The notes under the pieces: generated by a model | Told to the model about the DNA's origin: nothing | Database searches by the model: none | Seen by the model: only the letters and a program-made list of their open reading frames with translations | In this document: positions 32,446-40,446 of the stretch, piece after piece | How the letters are laid out: the number at the start of each line of letters is the position of its first letter | How positions within the stretch are numbered: the first letter of the stretch is position 1 | Translations under genes and position numbers: made by a program | DNA from: DASVWZ01 sp963715675 | Lineage (GTDB): Bacteria; Acidobacteriota; Terriglobia; Terriglobales; Acidobacteriaceae | Assembly: GCA_963715675.1 (NCBI GenBank) | Contig: OY970265.1 | Location: 434,001 to 498,000 of the forward strand | Length of the DNA: 64,000 nucleotides | Direction of reading: 5' to 3'

Positions 32446-32802
32446 TTACTCCTGCATTTTCTGAACTATGGTTCCAGCATCCAGCATCACTTGATCGAAT
32501 ATCCCTCTCCAGACCGGACCGTGAGCTCCATCATCAAGTTGAGAACCCAAAATCACATGCGAGATTTCATGCGCCAGAATCTCCGTGGTTTTGTTCCTGT
32601 TTTTCAGATCACGAACACTCAGTAGAATCAAGGGAACGAAATTCGGCGATGTGTTGAAGATGCAAACTCCATGAACATCCTTCTTGTCAAATTCTGCGAC
32701 CATGATTCGGAAAGAGTGCCCGTGAGGCTCCATCAATCGGTTGGCCAAAAAGCTCAACCATGTCGGAGGTTTTTCCCGGCGAAGAATTTTGGGCGTGGTC
32801 AT
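32446..32802 (-). CDS. SprT-like / zinc-metallopeptidase-fold protein
   Basis: 118 residues with ILAHEISHVILGS, an HExxH zinc-binding motif, and a third His in DDGAHGPVW about 12 residues later, as in small SprT-like and minigluzincin-like proteins carried by phages. Its role in the element is unknown. ATG 32802 overlaps the upstream stop as ATGA. Confidence 0.7.
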   Translation of the reverse strand: MTTPKILRREKPPTWLSFLANRLMEPHGHSFRIMVAEFDKKDVHGVCIFNTSPNFVPLILLSVRDLKNRNKTTEILAHEISHVILGSQLDDGAHGPVWRGIFDQVMLDAGTIVQKMQE

Positions 32803-33005
32803 CCGTCGATCTCCGGGTTGATGGGCACGTTCAGCTTCCCGGTATTGAACCAGTTGTGGAGGGCGACCAGCCACGCAATGTACGCAGGGCTTTCTTCGTC
32901 CCCATCCGCCATCTCAAGAGCGGTTTGCTGCAGGATGTCATCGGTCGCCTTTAAGCCGGTCGTCAACTCGACTGGTTCTCCCTGCGGTCCTAAAAATGTG
33001 CTCAT
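32799..33005 (-). CDS. Small acidic element protein, unknown function
   Basis: 68 residues, acidic, with AYIAWLVALHNWFNTGKLNV. ATGA overlaps on both sides. No domain recognised. Confidence 0.6.
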   Translation of the reverse strand: MSTFLGPQGEPVELTTGLKATDDILQQTALEMADGDEESPAYIAWLVALHNWFNTGKLNVPINPEIDG

Positions 33006-33412
33006 GCTCTCTCCTTCTGCGGGCCGTATGCTCGGTTGATCAGGACGTCGATGACACGCTGTAACTCGGCGGCAGCCCGCTCTTCCTGCTGACGTTGCCG
33101 AATGGCGGCTTGCTCGGCCTCAATCTCCTTTGCCAGCCGTGCGGCTTCACGGCGGGACTCGGCGTCGATTTGACGGCCAATGTCCCTAGCCCTGTTTTTG
33201 AGGTGCCGCGTCTGCGCTCGTGCTTGCGACGGCGGCTCCGTTTTGTGGAGTTGAACGGCGTGCGTGAGGTGCCACGTCCCGCAGAACCGACACTCGTAGA
33301 TGCGGAGATGGACACCGCCGTGGCTTCCACGTGCGGCCTTGCTGGCTGCCGCTTCGGTGCGGTACTTGATCTTCCCCTTACCGTTGGTTTCGTTGTAGCA
33401 AATCTCGGACAT
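33002..33412 (-). CDS. Small zinc-finger-like element protein with coiled-coil tail
   Basis: 136 residues from MSEICYNETNGKGKIKYRT. The N-terminal part has YECRFCGTWHLTHA, a short C2H2-like knuckle common in small phage proteins. Residues about 65-125 form a charged heptad helix rich in Arg/Glu/Ala. GGGGGAAG precedes the ATG. Confidence 0.65.
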   Translation of the reverse strand: MSEICYNETNGKGKIKYRTEAAASKAARGSHGGVHLRIYECRFCGTWHLTHAVQLHKTEPPSQARAQTRHLKNRARDIGRQIDAESRREAARLAKEIEAEQAAIRQRQQEERAAAELQRVIDVLINRAYGPQKERA

Positions 33413-33476
33413 TCTTCCCCCCAGTCGACGTCCTGACAATCGTCAGGTAAAAGCATGCGGAACTTGATCGGCGAAC

Positions 33477-33782
33477 TCATCGGAACTTCGGCACCTGTTT
33501 GTGCTCGCGGTCGAACCGTTTTTCCCACTGCCTGTCCTCGTAGTCATCGCGTAAGGACGGCACCGAACTCTTCAAAACAACCACGCGGTGATCTCCGTGG
33601 CATTTATCTGCCTTGGAGCAAGCACCGTGGGCGGTTGCGCGGGCCAGATCTTCCGTGATGCACAGCTGGACGGCGTTTACGACGCCCGGCGTGCCGCACT
33701 CGCTGACAACGGCATATCTGCCGTTGCCTTTGAGGGCAGCGGTGATCCAGCGGTCGCGGGCGATCTTGATCCAGTCGTTCAT
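33477..33782 (-). CDS. Element protein, unknown function
   Basis: 101 residues from MNDWIKIARDRW. Contains a CSKADKCHGDH segment that may bind metal. The ATG overlaps the stop of the ribbon-helix-helix gene as ATGA. Confidence 0.6.
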   Translation of the reverse strand: MNDWIKIARDRWITAALKGNGRYAVVSECGTPGVVNAVQLCITEDLARATAHGACSKADKCHGDHRVVVLKSSVPSLRDDYEDRQWEKRFDREHKQVPKFR

Positions 33783-33925
33783 TTTTTCTGCTCGGCCTTC
33801 ATGCGGTCGCGGCACAGACGTCGGAGGATTTCGCTGACCAGCACGCCAGTGCGTTCAGCTTCTGAACGCAGCCATGACACGATGGAGTCGTCGGCATGGA
33901 AGGAAACTCGCTTCAGGTTGGTCAT
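33779..33925 (-). CDS. Small ribbon-helix-helix-like protein
   Basis: 48 residues: MTNLKRVSFHADDSIVSWL, then SEAERTGVLVSEILRRLC, a strand followed by two helices as in CopG/Arc proteins. It couples to the next gene by ATGA. It lies downstream of the iteron array, suggesting a copy or expression regulator. Confidence 0.6.
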   Translation of the reverse strand: MTNLKRVSFHADDSIVSWLRSEAERTGVLVSEILRRLCRDRMKAEQKK

Positions 33926-34155
33926 GGTAGCCCCTAGTAGGACCACCACGTGTTACGGGGACCGCCGTGTTTGATCTTTATGGCCAGCCGGGGTTGGGGT
34001 TGGTCTTTGTCGCCCAAGAGATACTGCCTGCAGTAAGGTCGCAAACAGGTTTTGATCTTGATTCAAAAAGCCCAAACTCGCTCAGGGCACTCCCTTTTTA
34101 TGTACTTCGTTTCTCTCTTTTCTCTTAGATCTTCTTTTCCCCTTATTACGTATGG
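33926..34155. other. AT-rich tract beside iterons (possible unwinding region)
   Basis: No gene seen. The right part, about 34090-34155, is a pyrimidine- and T-rich run (TTTTTATGTAC, TTTCTCTCTTTTCTC, TTCTTTTCCCC) directly next to the iteron array, as in many iteron-type replication origins. Confidence 0.4.
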
Positions 34156-34316
34156 GTCGTGGTGACCCTACGCTCCCGTCGTGGTGACCCTACGCTTTGG
34201 CCGACCGTAGGGTCGTGGTGGACAGCACCGTAGAGTCGTGGTGACCCTACGCCGTAGAGTCGTGGTGACCCTACGCTCCCCTTCAACCGGGCGTACCGTC
34301 GTGGTGACCCTACGCT
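34156..34316. repeat. Iteron array: five 19-bp direct repeats plus one degenerate copy
   Basis: GTCGTGGTGACCCTACGCT occurs at 34156-34174, 34178-34196, 34259-34277 and 34298-34316, with one last-base change at 34235-34253; a degenerate copy starts at 34212 (GTCGTGGTGGAC). Copies are in the same orientation. The last copy overlaps the stop of the putative replication gene. Direct repeats of this length beside a replication gene and an AT-rich tract suggest an origin. Confidence 0.8.
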
Positions 34317-34861
34317 TTCCCTGAAGTCTTCTGCTTGCCCTTGCTCAGCCAAGCAAAGAGATTGTTGAAATGAACTCGGGCGGGTCCTGCGGGATCACGG
34401 ACGTCTGCAAACAGGCGGCTGAAATCCTCGCCTTTTACCTCGTCCCATTTTGGAAAACTAGCCAGCATCGCGGCGCGCTTGAAGAACTCGTCCCATTCAT
34501 CTGCCGTGACCTTGACATCGTATGCGTAGAAGGAACCCTCCTGATCCTTCCCACCCGGCTGCGTCTTTACACATTCAAAAAAACGAGCGCTGACCAGTGC
34601 GGCCAGCCACTTTACCTTCTCCTGACGGCGCACGGGAATCTGACTCAGGGCAATGTCACCGCACGGGGTGTCCTTGCTGCCCACGGTTCTGTCCCACAGG
34701 AAGTTAAGCGTGATAAAGAAGGACGGCGGCACGGCGTACTTATTGGTAAGAACGTTGAAGAGGTGCGGCCACGGACCATATGCATAGGCGTCCATCGCAA
34801 GGTTCCCCGTGGACTTATCGCGCAGGGTATTAGTGTGCTTATCGGTAGGAATTTTGTCCAC
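34310..34861 (-). CDS. Putative replication-initiation protein with winged-helix-like domain
   Basis: 183 residues from a GTG at 34861 that follows GGGAGA. Residues about 40-95 (PPSFFITLNFLWDRTVG ... GDIALSQIPVRRQEKVKWLAALVSARFFEC) look like the winged-helix opening of plasmid and phage replication proteins, in which a short linker precedes the recognition helix. The C-terminal part is unassigned. Its position next to iterons and its operon partners support the call; there is no recognisable primase or helicase motif. Confidence is in the gene, less in the role. Confidence 0.6.
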   Translation of the reverse strand: MDKIPTDKHTNTLRDKSTGNLAMDAYAYGPWPHLFNVLTNKYAVPPSFFITLNFLWDRTVGSKDTPCGDIALSQIPVRRQEKVKWLAALVSARFFECVKTQPGGKDQEGSFYAYDVKVTADEWDEFFKRAAMLASFPKWDEVKGEDFSRLFADVRDPAGPARVHFNNLFAWLSKGKQKTSGKA

Positions 34862-35021
34862 GGGTATCTCCCATCGTGTTGTTCAGTTTTTCGGTTGTCA
34901 TTTTGCGGAGCAAGTCGGGTTGGCCGTCCTTGCAGCTTATGGTGATCTCGCACCATGCCCGCTCGCGGGCGGCATCATCCAGCATGCCATCCAGTTTCTT
35001 CAGTAGTGCCTGCTTGGTCAT
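34839..35021 (-). CDS. Small element protein, unknown function
   Basis: 60 residues from MTKQALLKKLDGMLDDAARERAW. AGGAG lies 7 bases before the ATG. It overlaps the replication-like gene by 23 bases. No domain recognised. Confidence 0.58.
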   Translation of the reverse strand: MTKQALLKKLDGMLDDAARERAWCEITISCKDGQPDLLRKMTTEKLNNTMGDTRGQNSYR

Positions 35022-35068
35022 CTGCAATCTCCTACTTCATTTTGCGTCTGGTGCCTGACGCTGGCGAA

Positions 35069-35290
35069 TTACCTCCGTACCCTATTCCTCGCGGGCGAGG
35101 CGGTCCCGTCAAACCACGCTAAAACCTCAGACCGCCTGAATCTGATGTACCGCCCGATGCGGTGCGCAGGCAACGGATCACGGGCACGCCGACGTGATTT
35201 TTCATAAACCCACGTCAGGGATACGCGCAAAATTCCTGCGACTTCTTCTGGGGTCAGAATCTCCGATGGAACGGCGATGTTTGTGGACAC
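35069..35290 (-). CDS. AlpA/excisionase-type helix-turn-helix protein
   Basis: 73 residues with LTPEEVAGILRVSLTWVYEKS and RIGRYIRFRRSEVLAWFDG, the MerR-like HTH of excisionases and AlpA regulators. It is the first gene of the minus-strand block, divergent from the integrase, where a directionality factor is expected. Between it and the integrase lie 226 bases that must hold both promoters. Confidence 0.8.
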   Translation of the reverse strand: MSTNIAVPSEILTPEEVAGILRVSLTWVYEKSRRRARDPLPAHRIGRYIRFRRSEVLAWFDGTASPARNRVRR

Positions 35291-35516
35291 ACGGACTCCT
35301 GAATTGGAGCCATCTGGGAATGCGGGGAGCTACCGCACGTTGCGGCGCTAAGGACTTATTGGGGCGTCCTTCCCGTGAACGTCCGCCGTCTGCCTTGATG
35401 GTTGTGTGGGGGTGCTCCCCACGGCCCGGTGGACCCTGATTTAGACATTATATCATCGGTCACCCTCGTAATGAAAGACCTTTGTTTGGCCTCGCTTGGG
35501 GCGGACTGATGGAGTT

Positions 35517-36682
35517 ATGGTTGAAGTCGTGCAGCGAGGATCAATTCGGAAACGGCGCGGTTCATGGACACTCCGATATTGGGTGGTCGAGCCCGGCCCG
35601 GATGGGGAGCGCCGACGTCAGGTTTCAAAGAAGCTGGCCAAAGTCGGTCCCGAATATCCCACGGCGCGTTCCGTGCAAACGAAGGCGGACGAAGTTCTGG
35701 CTCCGTTCAACCGGGACGAAGTCGCAGCCGAAGGTTCTCTCACGGTTCAGCAGTTCGCCGACCAGCATTTCCTGCCGTGGATCAAGCAAAAAAGGCGGGC
35801 GTCAACGCATCGTTTCTACACAGTCACTCATCGGACCCATGTGGGTCCGGGCGTCGGCCACATCCGGCTGCGGGACTTTCGCACCGTGGATGCGCAGCGG
35901 GTTCTCGATTCCACGCCTCTCTCGCATCCGTCCTTGCAGCGCATCAAGACCTGCATGTCCGCTCTCTTCGGTTATGCGGTCAGACTCGGCTTCGTCACGT
36001 TCAATCCAATCCGCGAAACGAAGTGGAGGGACGCCGGTCGACGTTCGAGGGTCACGCGTATACGCTGGCGGATGTGCTCTGGATGCTGGAGCGGCTGCCG
36101 GAACCGTCGCGGACGGTGGTCGCTGTCGCGGCGTTCGCGGGTTTGCGTGAGTCGGAAATTCGTGGCCTCCAATGGCCCGACTACGACGGCCAATTCCTCC
36201 ACGTTCAACGCAGCGTCTGGCGGACGTTCACTGGTGAAACGAAAACGCAGGCATCAGAAGCCGCCGTCCCTGTCATCGCGCCCCTGAAGAAGATGCTTGA
36301 CTCACACAAGCGCCGCGACGGACGGGGTCCGTGGATCTTCGCGGGACCGAAGAAGGGCTTCAGCCTCTCGCTTGACAACTTAGCACGCCGCGAAATGAAG
36401 CCGGTTATCGGCGAGCGCTGGCGCGGATGGCACGCGTTCAGACGTGGGCTGGGAACAATCCTGTTCGACCTCGGCGTGCCCGCTGAAACCGCAAAAATAA
36501 TTCTCCGCCACTCGGCGGTCGCGGTTACCCAGAAGCACTACATCAAACTCCGGTCGGCAAAAGAGGGCCGGGCCGCCATGAACAAGCTGGAGAAAGCGAT
36601 TGCCAAAAGTGGGCCACTGGTGGGCCGCCGGAAACCGCCGAAAAGCATGAGAGTCGCGCAAAGGCGCATGAACACCGGCTGA
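35517..36682 (+). pseudogene. int: Tyrosine recombinase (phage integrase) of element 1, interrupted by a frameshift
   Basis: The N-terminal arm-binding and core-binding parts read from ATG 35517 to about 36030 (SIRKRRGSWTLRYWV ... NPIRETKW). The catalytic part continues one frame back to 36682 with Arg in AGLRESEIRGLQW, HAFRRG, ILRHSAVAVTQKHY. Adding one G in the GAGGGA run near 36027-36031 restores one frame of 388 residues. It ends 5 bases from the 3' end of tRNA-Thr, the usual place for an integrase that uses that tRNA. The shift may be a real inactivation or a sequencing error in a short G run. Confidence 0.85.
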
Positions 36683-36686
36683 AAGA

Positions 36687-36762
36687 TGGAGCCGACGACC
36701 AGATTTGAACTGGTGACCTGTCGATTACGAATCGACTGCTCTACCAACTGAGCTACGTCGGC
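36687..36762 (-). tRNA. tRNA-Thr (anticodon CGT)
   Basis: Reverse strand folds as a full cloverleaf: acceptor GCCGACG/CGTCGGC, D-arm with AGCTCAGTTGGTAGAGC, anticodon stem GTCGA/TCGAC with loop TTCGTAA, T-arm ACCAG-TTCAAAT-CTGGT, and encoded CCA. The 3' part is probably supplied by element 1, because its T-stem differs from the displaced copy at 21376. Confidence 0.95.
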
Positions 36763-36972
36763 TTCTGGTTTCGATTCTAACTGCGCCGGGAAAAAGCGTA
36801 AAGAGCGGTCGGCCGCCGGTTTTTTCCTCTTTCGGAACCCGGGAAAGACGGCACACCGCAAGTTTCCCAAAGGAATCTCATGCCGCCCGAAAGGGCACCA
36901 ACTTAGGTAACCTTCCACAGGAATGTTTTGTGACTCTTATCACCGCAATCCCGCGGAAAACGGTCCAGACTG

Positions 36973-37362
36973 ATGCCAGTAACTCCCCAGAATACGGAGA
37001 ACAAAGTGCCAGATCGGCGAGCCAGAATTCTGATTGTCGATGACGATGAGAGCGTTCTGATTTCCCTGGAACGCGTGCTGGAAGGTGCTGGCTTTTCTAC
37101 CGTTACGGCCTGGAGCGGACGCGAGGCGGCTGAATTACTGGGCAAATCCCAGTTCGATTTGCTGCTGGTGGATGCGCACTTGTCTGATTTGCAGGCTACC
37201 GACTTGTTCCAGAGGCTGCCCTCCCCAGCTTTCCGTTTCATGATGTTTCCGGAGTCCGACGGAGCCCAACAGCCGCCGGCCCCAGGGATTGACGGTGCGG
37301 TGTGCAAGTGGGCCTATGAAGACATCACGGCAAAGATTCGAAGCTGCTTTGCCGTCGCCTGA
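36973..37362 (+). CDS. Stand-alone response-regulator receiver domain protein
   Basis: 129 residues, a single REC domain: acidic pocket VDDDES near residue 23, phospho-acceptor Asp67 (LLLVDAHLS), and a Lys in AVCKWAYEDI. The Ser/Thr position region (FRFMMFPES) is unusual, so the domain may be partly degenerate. No output domain and no kinase next to it. It is the first chromosomal gene beyond tRNA-Thr. Confidence 0.82.
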   Translation: MPVTPQNTENKVPDRRARILIVDDDESVLISLERVLEGAGFSTVTAWSGREAAELLGKSQFDLLLVDAHLSDLQATDLFQRLPSPAFRFMMFPESDGAQQPPAPGIDGAVCKWAYEDITAKIRSCFAVA

Positions 37363-37848
37363 TTCTTAAGCTCGAGCGTGCCCGGCGCGAGGTATAGTCC
37401 CCATTTTTCTTTCCCCGCCCTCGTGCATTCCGCCTTTCTGTTTCTTTTCCAAAACCCGAACGACTCCCACGGCGACCAGTCCACTCCGTTCGCATCCTGG
37501 GCGAATGAGTCGGGCCAGGGCGACCCAACTTCACTTTGTCCTTGACTCCACCTCGGCAAACTGACACCCTAAGAATATATCTTATGGAGAACTCAGAAAA
37601 CATGCGTATAACTCATTAAGAATCTAGATTTTACCTCTAACTCCAATCGAATCTAGATTTTGCGGACCAAAAGTCCGTAACCCGATGATTCCACTAGACC
37701 GGTGGGGAGGGGGAGTACTAAATCGTTAACCCGGTTTGCCGCTGCACTCTACGGGCGGAAAGCTGACGCCTGAAGCTCAAGGCCAAAGGCCAACGGCGAA
37801 CCGCGGGAGAGGCCAGAGCCTGACCGGGCGATCAGGCCGCGTGAAAAA
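37363..37848. promoter_or_regulatory. Intergenic region with two copies of palindrome AATCTAGATT
   Basis: 486 bases without a gene. GAATCTAGATTTT occurs at 37620-37632 and again at 37649-37661, each centred on the 10-bp palindrome AATCTAGATT, 29 bases apart centre to centre. Such paired sites suggest an operator, but neither flanking gene starts at this end of the gap. Confidence 0.45.
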
Positions 37849-39435
37849 TTAACTCGACGCGGTGGCTGCAATGCTGTTGCAATCGGAAGCGCCGACGAGT
37901 GCTTTTTCCACCAATTCCGCGCACCCCTGCAGCTTCTGAACCGAGCCCGCGATAGCCTCGACTTCCTGGCGGCTCCCGTGTTGTTCCGCCAGGTGCAGGA
38001 CGCGCCCGGCGTTTTCGTTCATTCGCTGGCCGATCTCCAGCAAAACAATCAGAGAATCCGCGTGTAACTTCCAGAGAGAATGCGAGTTCTCCGAGCGTTT
38101 CAGCTCTTCAATCTCTGTCGCCATACGCGCGGCGACCGCCACCAGGCGCAAAAGCACGCGCGCCACTCCCGCCCGCAGGCTTTTCTCGGCAAGAAAGTCC
38201 GCGCAGAAAGCGTCCGCCTCCGCCGGACTGAGAATCAGATTGAAGTAGCGCATGGGCACAATCCGGCGGAACTTCGGGTCCGCCACCTGCAGGAAGACGC
38301 GAACTGATTCCTCAACCCGGAGCAGTTTGCCTTCTTCCGTGGAGATCTGCTGCGGCGTCACCGCTGCCCGTAAGGCGGCTGCATCCGTGGGAAGGATACG
38401 CAGAGAGGCAACGGTTCTCGGACTGGGCGGTGCGGACCTCGCCGCCGGACGAACCAGCTTGGGAGCCAGCCGCACCGGCGGCCTTTGCTCCAGAACTCTG
38501 CGCAGCTTGGACACCCGCCGGAACTTGTCGAGGGCGGAGGCGTAATCGACCTTCAAGAGATCACTTTCCCGCAGCGAGGCAATGTGCTCCACCGTCACAT
38601 CCACCCCTTCCACCGTCCCCAGAATGTGTCCGCCCTGTTCTTCGAGGGCATCAGCGAACGCCTTGATCTCTTTTGCCGCCCGCAGGAACAGTTCGTCGAA
38701 CTTCCGGCCAAAGGCGGCATTGTAGGGAGCCACGGTGGCCAGCGCGCCAGGATGGAAGAACGCGTCGTCGAGCGATTCCTTCAACTTGCGCACCCGCGGG
38801 ATGATGTCGGACTCGAGCAGTGCGTTCAGATCCTGGAAGCTCTCCGCCTCTTTTTGCAGAGGATCAAATTCCCGCAGGATTTGTACGTGCTCATCGGACA
38901 AGGCGGGCACACCGGTGTCGGCCAGAATCTCGAGCAGGGCAATTTCGAAGGGGGACAGCGGAATCGAGCCATCCAGGCCGTACCCTCGCCGCTCCCACTG
39001 GCCGGGCACCCGGGGATGCCTATAAAGAAAGGTGGTAATCAAGTCGGTCTTGTCCCGGTTGGCGGCGCTGCCGTCCCGCTTGCGCGAGAAGTAGCGCAGC
39101 ATCGCCTCGGCAATCTCGGCGTCGGTGTCTGGAGTGAAAGCCCGGCGCAGCATTGCCGGCGTGATTGCCATATCGAGCAAGCGCAGCCAGCGGTGCATCC
39201 GGTTCAAAGTGCCGAGAACGTTGTCATCGCTTTCCTGCAAGGAGACAACTTCCAGCCCCGCCGGCACGGGCACTTCTCCGCCTACGTGCCCCTGCAACAG
39301 CTTTTCGTAGAAGCCCTGCACCGTGGCCAGGATGGCCAGCTCCCACTTCGGATCTTCGACCAAGCGCGGCTCTCCTCTAAGCCTTTGAATACAAGAAAGT
39401 TGACAATCCACAGTAGAGACCACTTTCGGCACCAA
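37849..39435 (-). CDS. Large helical protein of unknown function
   Basis: 528 residues, almost entirely helical and soluble, with no signal peptide or membrane segment. Recognisable stretches (EDPKWELAILATVQGFYEK, LNRMHRWLRLLDMA, RVPGQWERRGYGLDGSIPLS) do not map to a family I know. A Pro/Ala/Arg linker near residues 340-365 separates an N-terminal and a C-terminal part. The N-terminal about 20 residues look poorly conserved, so the start may be internal. It is a single-gene unit. Confidence 0.7.
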   Translation of the reverse strand: MVPKVVSTVDCQLSCIQRLRGEPRLVEDPKWELAILATVQGFYEKLLQGHVGGEVPVPAGLEVVSLQESDDNVLGTLNRMHRWLRLLDMAITPAMLRRAFTPDTDAEIAEAMLRYFSRKRDGSAANRDKTDLITTFLYRHPRVPGQWERRGYGLDGSIPLSPFEIALLEILADTGVPALSDEHVQILREFDPLQKEAESFQDLNALLESDIIPRVRKLKESLDDAFFHPGALATVAPYNAAFGRKFDELFLRAAKEIKAFADALEEQGGHILGTVEGVDVTVEHIASLRESDLLKVDYASALDKFRRVSKLRRVLEQRPPVRLAPKLVRPAARSAPPSPRTVASLRILPTDAAALRAAVTPQQISTEEGKLLRVEESVRVFLQVADPKFRRIVPMRYFNLILSPAEADAFCADFLAEKSLRAGVARVLLRLVAVAARMATEIEELKRSENSHSLWKLHADSLIVLLEIGQRMNENAGRVLHLAEQHGSRQEVEAIAGSVQKLQGCAELVEKALVGASDCNSIAATASS

Positions 39436-39711
39436 GACAATAGTGTCGTTGGGTCAGGGCCGCTCGGGCGAATCAGCCTCTGCAATCCTGGCCTGCACCG
39501 TGCCCGCGTCTGCAATTTGTAAAATCATTGTCAAGATTCTGTCTCCCGGGCGGTGACTACGGGATAGCCGGTAGTAAGCTTATGCAGTACGAGCACTTAG
39601 TGGAGGTGAGTAGTGAATATGGCCAGGTTCGAAACTCAAAATCGAGAGGGGCAGCCCTTGTGGGGTGGAATTCGTGGGAACCCTGGATTGGTTCATGAAA
39701 AGGCGGCGGAC

Positions 39712-40392
39712 ATGGAGAGAATTCTCGTGGTCGAGGATGATCACGCAGTGCAAAAAGCGCTACGCAGGTTGTTTGAAACCGAGGGGTTCCACATCGAGAT
39801 CGCAGCCGACGGAAAATCTGCCGTCGAGGCTTTCCGCAAGGCTCCGCCGGCGGTCATCGTTCTGGATCTGCGCCTGCCGCTGATGTCGGGTCGCGATGTC
39901 TGCCGCGAGATCAAACAACAGGCCCCGAGTCTGCCGATCATTGTGCTGAGCGCTGCCAGCGACGTTTCCGACAAAGTCCTGTTGCTGGAGTTGGGTGCGG
40001 ATGACTACGTGACCAAGCCGTTCAGCCCGCGGGAGCTGCTGGCCCGGGTGCGGGCCGCTCTGCGCCGCAGCACGGTTCGTCCGCCCATCACGGAGGTGGC
40101 CCTGTTCGACGGAGTCTCGGTGGACTTTGTCAAAATGGAGGTGACTCGGGATGGAGAGTCCGTCGTTCTCACTGCCCAGGAATTCAAGACTCTGAAGTTC
40201 CTGGTGCAGAATGCCGACCGGGTGATCTCTCGGGATGAATTGCTGAACGAGGTTTGGGGCTACCACAACTATCCCAGCACACGTACCGTGGACAACCACA
40301 TTCTGAAACTTCGGCAAAAACTGGAGCGGGATCCGGCCAACCCCACCCACTTCCGCACCATCCACGGCATGGGGTATAAGTTTGTCCGTTGA
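39712..40392 (+). CDS. OmpR/PhoB-family response regulator
   Basis: 226 residues: receiver domain (acidic pocket VVEDDHA, phospho-acceptor Asp52 in VIVLDLRLPL, Lys in YVTKPFSPREL) and C-terminal winged helix (DELLNEVWGYHNYPSTRTVDNHI). ATG 39712 begins at the receiver; an in-frame extension upstream is probably not translated. The histidine kinase gene follows 54 bases downstream, so this is the partner of that kinase. Confidence 0.9.
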   Translation: MERILVVEDDHAVQKALRRLFETEGFHIEIAADGKSAVEAFRKAPPAVIVLDLRLPLMSGRDVCREIKQQAPSLPIIVLSAASDVSDKVLLLELGADDYVTKPFSPRELLARVRAALRRSTVRPPITEVALFDGVSVDFVKMEVTRDGESVVLTAQEFKTLKFLVQNADRVISRDELLNEVWGYHNYPSTRTVDNHILKLRQKLERDPANPTHFRTIHGMGYKFVR

Positions 40393-40446
40393 TCTTCAAT
40401 CTTCGCGGACTTGGCAGTCACGTTTTGGACGACCGGGGAAGCCGGG

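Larger units (their letters stand above)
21403..36732. mobile_element. Integrative element 1 at tRNA-Thr (putative phage satellite with secreted-protein cargo)
   Basis: Bounded by the 19-bp core TGACCTGTCGATTACGAAT at 21403-21421 and 36714-36732, about 15.3 kb. It contains an integrase next to the tRNA, an excisionase-like HTH, a putative replication protein with iterons, P27-type small terminase, HK97-type prohead protease and many small overlapping minus-strand genes. Large terminase, portal, major capsid and tail genes are absent. Two secreted-protein genes at the left end are cargo if the left boundary is right. The left boundary depends on the tRNA scar and could belong to an older event. 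Confidence 0.65.

Noticed and set aside
34146..34352. Repetitive open frame with VGSPRL-type repeats over the iterons
   Set aside because: The repeats come from the 19-bp DNA iterons; spacing changes break the frame phase and there is no ribosome-binding site.
38485..39522. Long plus-strand frame opposite the 528-residue unknown protein
   Set aside because: The minus-strand product has ordinary helical composition, while the plus-strand frame is His/Gln/Arg-rich and typical of antisense artefacts; some doubt remains because neither has a known family.
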